A stretch of DNA of 34,928 nt, from the NCBI GenBank assembly GCA_964417895.1, contig CAYQJS010000056.1:1-34928 (forward strand), given 5' to 3'. Source of the stretch: CAYQJS01 sp964417895 (GTDB lineage: Bacteria; Chloroflexota; UBA6077; SHYK01). Below are positions 23,940 through 30,230 of the stretch, one piece after another; the stretch's first letter is position 1; every line of letters starts with the position of its first letter. The notes under the pieces were generated by a model that was not told the origin of the DNA, did not search any database, and saw only the letters and a list, made by a program, of their open reading frames with translations. A program made the position numbers and the translations under genes.

Positions 23940-26237
23940 TTAGCTCCAGCCTTTCTGGTGCAGCGCCCCGATCACCCGCTCCGGCGTGAGCGGCGCGTGT
24001 CTAATCCGCACGCCGACGGCGTCCTCCACAGCATTCGCCACCGCGGCGCCCACGGCAATGCAGGGCGATTCGCCGATGCCCTTGGCGCCGAACGGGCCGA
24101 ACATTGAGGGCATCTCCACCATCTCGACAGTCATGTCGGGGACGTGAGGGGCCGTTGGCAGCAGGTACTCCCAGAGGTTGGCGTTGATGTTCGCGCCATC
24201 GCGCTGAATGAGATCCTCGGTGAGGGCGAAGCCGAGGCCGAAGAGCACGCCGCCCTCGATCTGTCCCAGGCAAGCGATCGGATTCAGTGCCCGCCCCACG
24301 TCGTGCGCCGCGAAGTAACGCTCGACGTCGATGAGTCCGCTCTCGGGGTCGACGCGCACCACGGCGACGTGGCATGCGAGGGACGCAGTGTCGACGGTGC
24401 GCGCGCGGTCCGCTCCGAACTGCCGGATCTCTTCCTCGCGCAGCGCTGCGCTCGTGCCGATGACGGCGCCCCCCGGCGAGCCCATGGCGGCCTCGGAAGC
24501 CGCGGCCACGGAGCATTCCTTGCCCGGATCCGAGCGGGCCCGGATGACGCCATCCCGCGCGACCAGCTCCTCCTCGTCAACGTTCAGGCGCTGGCCCGCG
24601 ACGCGGAAGAGCTGCCGCCGGGCATCCTCGGCGGCCTGGCGCACCACTGTCCCGACCCGATAGGTGATGTTGCTGCCGCTGGTCCCCGTCTCGAAGGGCG
24701 TCGCATCCGTGTCGGCGGCGACGACGCTGACACGCTCGAGCGGGACGCCGAGCACCTCGCTGGCGACCTGCGCCACCATGCTCCACTGGCCTCCACCCTG
24801 GTCCGACACGCCGGTGAGCACGACGACGCTCCCGTCGACGTCAACTTTCACCGTCGCCGCGCTCTCGGGCCGAACCGGCTTGGGGGCCATAGACCAGCTG
24901 GAGATGGCGATGCCCACCCCCTGGCCCGGCTGTCGTGGTCCGAGGCCTCCAACCCAGGCGCGAGCCCGCGCGATGCACTCTTCGAGGCCGGAGTTGCGCA
25001 GCACACCGTGCCCCGACGGGACCGCGTCGCCGTCGCGCAGGAGATTCTTCAGGCGGAGGTCGAAGGGGTCCATCTTCAGCATGCGCGCCAGCGAGTCCAC
25101 GTGCGATTCCAGGGCGAAGACGTATTGCGGCCCGCTGGGGGCGCGGACGTGGCCGCTGGGCGACGTGTTCGTGTAGACCGCGGTGGTCACGACGTGGGCG
25201 TGGGGGATCCGATACGGGCCGATGAGGCTGGCCGCGCGGGTGAAGCGATCGGGCCCGTAGTCGTCCACGGCGCCGCTGTCGCACAGCATGTCGGCGTCGA
25301 TCCCTACCAGGGTGCCGTCGGGCCGAGCGGCCATCTTCAGCCGGATGACATACGCGGGCCGGCACAACATCGCCGTCAGCTCCTCGAGGCGCGACAGGAC
25401 GAGGCGCACCGGCCGCTTCGCCTTGCGCGCCAGGAGCGCGGCGATGGGCTCGACGAACCCGCCGCCCTTGCCTCCGAAATCGCCGCCGATGACGGGCGCG
25501 ATGATGCGCACCTGCGAGACCGGAATGCCGAGGGTTTCGGCGGTGCATTCGCGGGCGCGGAATGGCGCCTTGATGCTGGCCCAGATCGTCACCTTCCCCT
25601 TGCCGTCCACCTGGGCGACGCAGGCGTGGGGCTCCGTGGTGCCGGGGCTCTGCCGCGGCGTGCGGTAGGTCGCCTCGTAGATGACGACGCCGGCCTCGGC
25701 GAACGCGGCCGCCACGTCACCCGACTCATGGACGATGCGGCTGCGCATGTTCCCCTCGCCGGGGGCGTCCGATCCCTCGTAGTGGGGCAAGTCGGGGTGG
25801 ACGAGGGGGGCGCCCGGGTCCAAAGCCCTCTCGGGGTCGACGACCGCCGCCAGCGGCTCGTACTCCACCTGGATCAGCTCCAGGGCGCGCTGCCCTGTCT
25901 CCTCGTCAACGGCGGCCACCGCCGCCACCGGCTCGCCGACGTAGATCACTTTCTCGCGCGCGAGGGCGTGCCGATCGTGGATGCCGTTCCCTATGCGATT
26001 CGGGGGCACGTCGCGACCGGTGACCACCGCGTAGACGCCATGGAGCGCCTCCGCTGCGAGGGCATCGATTGACATAATCTTAGCGTGAGGATAGGGGCTG
26101 CGCAGCACGCGCGCCTCGAGCATGCCCGGTAGGCGAACGTCGCCAGCGTAGGTGGCGCCGCCGGTCGCCTTGAGCCAGGCATCCGGCTTGGCCACCGGCC
26201 GCCCGATGGTCTGAAGTTCAGTGGTGGTTGCGGCCAT
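23940..26237 (-). CDS. xanthine dehydrogenase-type molybdopterin-binding subunit, 765 aa
   Basis: The large subunit of a molybdenum hydroxylase (xanthine oxidase family). It starts at ATG 26237 with AAGGAG nine bases upstream. The N-terminal half reads GRPVAKPDAWLKATGGATYAGDVRLPGMLEARVLRSPYPHAKI (about residues 10-52). Cofactor motifs follow: VIGGDFGGKGGGFVEP, a GHVRAPSGPQYVFALE segment, QGGGQWSMVAQVASEVLGV and GTSGSNITYRVG. The catalytic Glu is residue 723 in GAKGIGESPCIAVGAAVANA. The characteristic AYxCSFR loop of CO dehydrogenase is not present, so a hydroxylase for N-heterocyclic or aromatic substrates is more likely. The FAD and [2Fe-2S] subunit genes are not adjacent. It lies third in a run with a small protein and a LigB-like dioxygenase. 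Confidence 0.85.
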   Translation of the reverse strand: MAATTTELQTIGRPVAKPDAWLKATGGATYAGDVRLPGMLEARVLRSPYPHAKIMSIDALAAEALHGVYAVVTGRDVPPNRIGNGIHDRHALAREKVIYVGEPVAAVAAVDEETGQRALELIQVEYEPLAAVVDPERALDPGAPLVHPDLPHYEGSDAPGEGNMRSRIVHESGDVAAAFAEAGVVIYEATYRTPRQSPGTTEPHACVAQVDGKGKVTIWASIKAPFRARECTAETLGIPVSQVRIIAPVIGGDFGGKGGGFVEPIAALLARKAKRPVRLVLSRLEELTAMLCRPAYVIRLKMAARPDGTLVGIDADMLCDSGAVDDYGPDRFTRAASLIGPYRIPHAHVVTTAVYTNTSPSGHVRAPSGPQYVFALESHVDSLARMLKMDPFDLRLKNLLRDGDAVPSGHGVLRNSGLEECIARARAWVGGLGPRQPGQGVGIAISSWSMAPKPVRPESAATVKVDVDGSVVVLTGVSDQGGGQWSMVAQVASEVLGVPLERVSVVAADTDATPFETGTSGSNITYRVGTVVRQAAEDARRQLFRVAGQRLNVDEEELVARDGVIRARSDPGKECSVAAASEAAMGSPGGAVIGTSAALREEEIRQFGADRARTVDTASLACHVAVVRVDPESGLIDVERYFAAHDVGRALNPIACLGQIEGGVLFGLGFALTEDLIQRDGANINANLWEYLLPTAPHVPDMTVEMVEMPSMFGPFGAKGIGESPCIAVGAAVANAVEDAVGVRIRHAPLTPERVIGALHQKGWS

Positions 26238-26333
26238 GGCAGGCTGCTCCTTTCTGGGCGGCATCGTGGTTTCATGGCCCCTCGGAAGGCTGGACGAGGA
26301 GGCCGTCATGCTCAGTCGCCATGCGCGTGGCGG

Positions 26334-26415
26334 CGCCACGGACATATGAACCCTGTCATCCGGAGCCCGAGGCGAAGCATCTCCAGGCAGACCCTTCGGG
26401 CGGCTCCGGGTGATT
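26334..26415. repeat. type C interspersed repeat, extended copy
   Basis: CGCCACGGACATATGAA, CCTGTCATCCGGAGCCCGAGG, CGAAGCATCTCCAGGCAGAC, CCTTCGGGCGGCTCCGGGTG. Both stem arms have changed in a compensated way (GGAGCCC / GGGCGGCTCC) relative to the copy at 21004. Confidence 0.75.
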
Positions 26416-26428
26416 GTTCAGAACGCCC

Positions 26429-26477
26429 CGGCTGACGCATCTTCCAGCAGACCCTTCGCTATTGCTCAGGGTGACAC
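26429..26477. repeat. type C interspersed repeat, short copy
   Basis: CCGGCTGACGCATCTTCCAGCAGACCCTTCGCTATTGCTCAGGGTGACA; the left end is truncated. It is tandem to the extended copy at 26334. Confidence 0.7.
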
Positions 26478-26486
26478 TCTTCAAGG

Positions 26487-26714
26487 CTACGGCTCTTCGA
26501 GCACCTCGGAGACTTCGTCGGCGAACACCAGCCCCTCGGTCCCCACTTCGGAGGCTTCGGGTGACGAGAGGTAGCGGAGGTAGATCCACGAGCCGTCCCT
26601 CGGGTTGGCCGACACCGCCCCCGTTGCCCCATTGCGCAGCTTGACGGTCGTGCCCACGACGAGGTTCTGGAGCATGATCTGGGCACCTCGTCGCCGCGTC
26701 TCCCCTTCGGCCAT
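26487..26714 (-). CDS. small hypothetical protein, SH3/KOW-like, 75 aa
   Basis: ATG 26714 is chosen because GGAGG lies five bases upstream; the frame further up is a heptamer repeat. The core VVGTTVKLRNGATGAVSANPRDGSWIYLRY (about residues 20-49) has the alternating beta pattern of a small SH3/KOW-like barrel, followed by an acidic tail (EGLVFADEVSEVLEEP). I do not recognise the family. It lies between the LigB-like dioxygenase and the molybdenum hydroxylase gene on the same strand, which suggests a role with one of these enzymes, for example as a small subunit or accessory factor. Confidence 0.6.
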   Translation of the reverse strand: MAEGETRRRGAQIMLQNLVVGTTVKLRNGATGAVSANPRDGSWIYLRYLSSPEASEVGTEGLVFADEVSEVLEEP

Positions 26715-26734
26715 CGAAACCTCCGGTTTCAGTC

Positions 26735-26850
26735 CCAAGTTCCAGGTCTCAAGTCCCAAGTCCGGGTCCCAAGTCCCAGGTCTCAAGTCCCAAGCCTCAA
26801 GCCCAGGCGCCGGGCCCGACTTTGAACCTGGGACTGAGGACCTGGGACTC
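26735..26850 (-). repeat. heptanucleotide tandem repeat (TTGGGAC family)
   Basis: On the minus strand, units TTGGGAC, TTGAGAC, CTGGGAC, TTGGGAC, (CCGGAC), TTGGGAC, TTGAGAC, CTGGAAC, TTGGGAC run in 7-bp register. A decayed part continues toward the dioxygenase stop at 26853. Confidence 0.75.
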
Positions 26851-26852
26851 CG

Positions 26853-27749
26853 CTACATGTCCCAGGCGGCGACGCCCATGCCGACTCCGTTGCCTTCCGG
26901 CACTCGCGGCAGCGGCTCGTAGGCCAGCACCCGCGCCGGCCGATCGGCCGCGGTGGCCGCGACGATCCAGCAGCGGATCTCAGAGGTTCCGTCCACCAGA
27001 TCGTCGTTCGCCATGCCTTCCATGTGCGCCACGTCGTTGTGCTTGAGGGCGTCGACAAACGCGCGATCCAGATCGAGGTCGATCTTCGTGTGGCTCAGCC
27101 CGCCGGATGCGATCACGACGGCGCGCGTGTCTCGCGGGAAGCTCGCGACCGCCGACGCCAGGGCCCGACCGAACTGCGCACAGCGCCTGGCCGCCGGCAC
27201 GGGCGGGTAATAGGTGTTGACCATAACCGGCAGGATGGCGTACTGCGCCTCGGGCGTGAGGAGCTTGAGCGCGCGGGCGAAGGCATGCCCGAGGCCGCCA
27301 ACGTAGCGCGTGCGGTGCGAGTACGACGGGTCGAAGCCGCTTTCCATGAGCTGATCGATCGTCCACTTCCCGAGGGCTGAGTCGACGGTGTAGCGGGTGC
27401 GATTCTGGTCGGGCGTCTGGCCGAGGTACTTGAGACTCACGCTGGCCTCGACGTCGTCGCCGATGAACACCGTGAACGGCGGCATGTTGTCATCGATCAT
27501 GTTCTCGTGCTGATCGTCGCCGATGACGATGACGGTGTCTGGCTTCAGCTCGTCGATCTGCTCGCGCACCTGGTCGGCGGCCGCCCGCGTCCGCTTCCAG
27601 CGCTCCCATTGGACCTCCAGGCTCATATCACGCAGCTCATCCGCGAGCGGCTCCGTAGGGCGCGGCCGGTTGATCAAATGCCAGTGGTCGGGGTCGATCA
27701 TGACCTGGGGAGCGTGCGACGTTGCGAAACAACCGACGAGCTGGCCCAT
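26853..27749 (-). CDS. LigB-type class III extradiol ring-cleavage dioxygenase, 298 aa
   Basis: The protein matches the catalytic subunit of protocatechuate 4,5-dioxygenase and related enzymes. The iron ligands are placed as expected: a His near the N-terminus in CFATSHAPQVM (about residues 8-18), VIVIGDDQHENMID with the second His (about 75-88), and the general-base His in VVIASGGLSHTKID (about 216-229). The order PVMVNTYYPPVP and the C-terminal CWIVAATAADRPARVLAYEPLP also fit. ATG 27749 follows GGAGGAAGCT. There is no alpha subunit gene nearby, so it probably belongs to the single-subunit group. It is first in the minus-strand set with a small protein and a molybdenum hydroxylase, suggesting aromatic or heteroaromatic breakdown. 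The substrate is not predictable. Confidence 0.85.
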   Translation of the reverse strand: MGQLVGCFATSHAPQVMIDPDHWHLINRPRPTEPLADELRDMSLEVQWERWKRTRAAADQVREQIDELKPDTVIVIGDDQHENMIDDNMPPFTVFIGDDVEASVSLKYLGQTPDQNRTRYTVDSALGKWTIDQLMESGFDPSYSHRTRYVGGLGHAFARALKLLTPEAQYAILPVMVNTYYPPVPAARRCAQFGRALASAVASFPRDTRAVVIASGGLSHTKIDLDLDRAFVDALKHNDVAHMEGMANDDLVDGTSEIRCWIVAATAADRPARVLAYEPLPRVPEGNGVGMGVAAWDM

Positions 27750-27953
27750 AGCTTCCTCCTTCAACTCCCTACGGCACCCATGTGGCGCTTTCATCCTAAA
27801 CGGGCCGCGCCTCACCGTCAATCTGGCGATCTTGACATAATGCATACCTCCCCTTGGCGGCAAGTAGGGCGCCGCGCCGTAGGCCCGCATGTGTACCGGA
27901 AATGTGCAATCCTCCACATGACGAGGCGGCGTGCGGCGTAGTAGAAAGAACGC

Positions 27954-28241
27954 GTGCACAGTGAAGAGTACCTCGAAGCGATCCTCGTCTGGGCCGGGAC
28001 AGGAGCGTCGCCCCTGGCGCAGCGGTGGTGCGCCGAGCATGGCCTGCGTACCGTGCCGATGCGCGCGGGGCTCCTCATCACCGGGGACCAGGCCAGCTTC
28101 GACGCTGCTTTTCACGTGGACCTGCAGCGAGCCGAGCCGCCCGTTTCGTTGCGGGTGCCGGACGAGCTGCGGCACGTCGTGTCGTCCATCACCATCCCAA
28201 GAGATCGGCGCATAACCGCCGAGAGTGGAGGCAGTCCATGA
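27954..28241 (+). CDS. small protein resembling a detached protease prodomain, 95 aa
   Basis: The segment LAQRWCAEHGLRTVPMRAGLLITGDQASFDAAFHVDL followed by PVSLRVPDELRHVVSSITIP (about residues 20-80) has the pattern of activation/inhibitor domains of subtilases and sedolisins: helix, 'gl.v', strand 'litGd...F..aF.v.l', then 'vP.el..vV..i..pr'. It is encoded as a separate protein whose stop overlaps the start of an S8 protease gene (ATGA at 28238-28241), so the two are translationally coupled. A similar segment also occurs inside the protease N-terminus. A detached prodomain could be chaperone and inhibitor of the enzyme. GTG 27954 is the likely start, with only a weak ribosome-binding site; it has no signal peptide. 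The assignment is by pattern only. Confidence 0.6.
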   Translation: MHSEEYLEAILVWAGTGASPLAQRWCAEHGLRTVPMRAGLLITGDQASFDAAFHVDLQRAEPPVSLRVPDELRHVVSSITIPRDRRITAESGGSP

Positions 28242-29767
28242 TCAGTCCATCCGACGACGCTAATCTCTCGTTCGAGTATTCGAGCCTGCCCCTTGAGATG
28301 GAATCGGCCGAGCCTGTGCCCGACGTTATCACAGGCTACGTCTCGGTCCGCTCGCAGGGAGGAACGAGCGCCTTCAGCCTACAGAGTCTCCCGAGTACGA
28401 GTGAACGGTTTTATGGGAGAGATGATGATCGTCACCAGGCGCAGAGCGCGCTCCTATCGATGGGGTTCTCGCTCATCGCGGAGAGCAGACTCGGAATAGC
28501 GGTGGCGGGTCCGCGCGGCGCCTTCGAGGAGCTCACCGGCGGGACCGTCGTCGCACGCGAGCGGCTGCTGCACGCCGAGTCCGGGCGGGAGCGTTATGTG
28601 ACCCACCTTGACATCACGGGGCCCGGGCAGCCCGCGTCGTGGGGGGTGGCCATGCCCGGATCCGTGAGCTCAGGCATTGAGGGAGTTCTCATCGAGCGTC
28701 CGCGCATCCCCACGGGGGTCTTCCCGTCGCCCATCCCGCCGCTGGTCTCGAAGTTCCACCTTCGCGTGCCAGACGACGTCGCCCTGGGCCTCGGGGCATC
28801 ACCTGCCCACCGGGACGGCCACACCGGTGACGGCGTCGTGGTGGCGATGGTGGACACCGGCCAGTATTCGCACCCGTTTTTCGCGGCTCACCGCTACAAC
28901 GTGCGGCCGGCCATTAGTGTGGTCCCCGGAGCGAACCCGGCGAAGGATCCCGTGGGGCATGGTACTGGGGAGTCGGCCAACATCTTCGCAGTCGCCCCGG
29001 GCGCAACGCTTCAGCCCATACGGGCCTCCAACAACCAGGGCAAACTGGTTGGCGCCATCGGTGGGTTTCTGGCCGCCAAAGCTGCCCAGCCCGCTCCACG
29101 GGTACTGACCAACTCCTGGGGGGGAGATGGTCCATTCCCGCCCGTTGGTCCACCGGACGAGTACGACACCGCCTTCGCCCTAGAGATCCTCGACGCTATC
29201 GAGCAAGGGATTTTCGTCGTCTTTTCTGCGGGGAACGGCCAGTTTTCTATCGAGCCGCAAGTGCCGGGCGTTCTGGCAGCGGGCGGAGTCTACATGACGA
29301 GAGACACCGAGCTGCAAGCCTCGAACTACGCGAGTGGGTACGCCAGCCCCTGGTTCAGCGGCGTCGTGGTGCCCGACGTTTGTGGGCTGGTCGGCCTCCT
29401 TCCGCGAGCCCAGTACATCATGCTTCCCATCGGTCCAGGCTGTGAGATTGACGCGGACGAAAGCATGGCGTCGGCCGGAGATACGCCGGATGGGACGCCG
29501 GCCAACGACGGCTGGGCGTTGTTCTCCGGCACGTCCGCGGCAGCGCCCCAGCTCGCCGGGGCCGCGGCGCTCGTCTTCGGTGCAAGGCCGAACTTGACCC
29601 CAGCCCAGGTGACCGAAGCCCTCAAAGCCAGCGCCCGGGACGTCCGGACAGGCCGCTGTAACCCGCGCTTCAACAATGCCGCGACCGTCGGGGTTGATCT
29701 CGCAACTGGTCGCGGGCTCGTCAACGCAACCGCCGCGGTTCAGTACGCCATCAACCGATTTCCGTGA
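28238..29767 (+). CDS. S8 family subtilisin-like serine protease, 509 aa
   Basis: The catalytic triad is present: Asp206 in VVVAMVDTGQYSHPFF, His241 in DPVGHGTGESANIFAVAPGA, and Ser433 in LFSGTSAAAPQLAGAAAL, with the oxyanion Asn in VVFSAGNGQF. The ~200-residue N-terminal extension holds a prodomain-like fold (AQSALLSMGFSLIAESRLGIAVAGPRGAFEELTGG), similar to the protein encoded immediately upstream. ATG 28238 has GGAGG six bases upstream. There is no evident signal peptide, so the enzyme may act in the cytoplasm or leave by another route. A long insert (SGYASPWFSGVVVPDVCGLVGLLPRAQY and an acidic ADESMASAGDTPDG loop) lies between the Asn and Ser motifs. Substrate unknown; the coupling suggests regulated activation. 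Confidence 0.9.
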   Translation: MISPSDDANLSFEYSSLPLEMESAEPVPDVITGYVSVRSQGGTSAFSLQSLPSTSERFYGRDDDRHQAQSALLSMGFSLIAESRLGIAVAGPRGAFEELTGGTVVARERLLHAESGRERYVTHLDITGPGQPASWGVAMPGSVSSGIEGVLIERPRIPTGVFPSPIPPLVSKFHLRVPDDVALGLGASPAHRDGHTGDGVVVAMVDTGQYSHPFFAAHRYNVRPAISVVPGANPAKDPVGHGTGESANIFAVAPGATLQPIRASNNQGKLVGAIGGFLAAKAAQPAPRVLTNSWGGDGPFPPVGPPDEYDTAFALEILDAIEQGIFVVFSAGNGQFSIEPQVPGVLAAGGVYMTRDTELQASNYASGYASPWFSGVVVPDVCGLVGLLPRAQYIMLPIGPGCEIDADESMASAGDTPDGTPANDGWALFSGTSAAAPQLAGAAALVFGARPNLTPAQVTEALKASARDVRTGRCNPRFNNAATVGVDLATGRGLVNATAAVQYAINRFP

Positions 29768-29872
29768 CCAGCGATCCTGGCCCGTCCGAACGAGGTAGTC
29801 GAGGTGGGCCGACGCTGCTCGCCGGTTCCCGCAACGCCGGCGAATCCCGTCCACGAGTACGAGCCACCCCGG

Positions 29873-29910
29873 TTAATGCTAAAGATAATGCGTATTATCT
29901 TTAGCATTAA
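29873..29910. terminator. AT-rich perfect hairpin, 17-bp arms
   Basis: TTAATGCTAAAGATAAT, loop GCGT, ATTATCTTTAGCATTAA. The arms match perfectly and are strikingly AT-rich in GC-rich surroundings. It may be an unusual bidirectional terminator or a protein-binding operator; the type is uncertain. Confidence 0.45.
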
Positions 29911-29948
29911 TATGGAGGGCCGGGGCGCCTGTTCCCTAACGGCAGTAG

Positions 29949-29968
29949 GGGTCAGGCATGCCTGACCC
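29949..29968. repeat. 20-bp perfect palindrome
   Basis: GGGTCAGGCA/TGCCTGACCC, no loop, preceded by GTAGG. The form is that of dispersed REP-like elements; only one copy is seen in the window. Confidence 0.55.
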
Positions 29969-30014
29969 GCGTTACCGAGGGGGGCGCCGTCGCAACCGGT
30001 CGGGTCGGGGCCAC

Positions 30015-30036
30015 GGGCGAGGCGCGTGCCTCGCCC
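30015..30036. repeat. GC-rich hairpin with GCGT loop
   Basis: GGGCGAGGC, loop GCGT, GCCTCGCCC: 9-bp perfect arms. The four-base loop is the same as in the AT-rich hairpin at 29873. Confidence 0.55.
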
Positions 30037-30230
30037 CTAAACGGAACCGACAGGTGATCGGCCTCGCCCCCCCGGTCGGTTAGCAAGCGCGGCCCATTCG
30101 ATGTAATCTAATCGCAGAGAGGGCTACAGCTCGGGGACGATCGCTGCGTCTACCCCGCCGGCCGGCTGTGGTATCGGGGGTGAATACATCCCCGTCAGGT
30201 TCTCAGAATTATGGATCCGTGCTCTGAACG

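Larger units (their letters stand above)
29768..30230. other. hairpin-rich intergenic region
   Basis: No gene is seen. It carries three inverted repeats (29873-29910, 29949-29968, 30015-30036) and should include the promoter of the sensor-kinase operon. Confidence 0.6.

Noticed and set aside
24144..26072. Plus-strand open frame of more than 600 codons
   Set aside because: Antisense to the molybdenum hydroxylase gene and made of Arg/Asp/His/Gly-rich sequence, a typical mirror frame.
27750..27953. TTGACATAATG considered as a promoter -35 for the protease pair
   Set aside because: No -10-like hexamer at the proper spacing in either direction.
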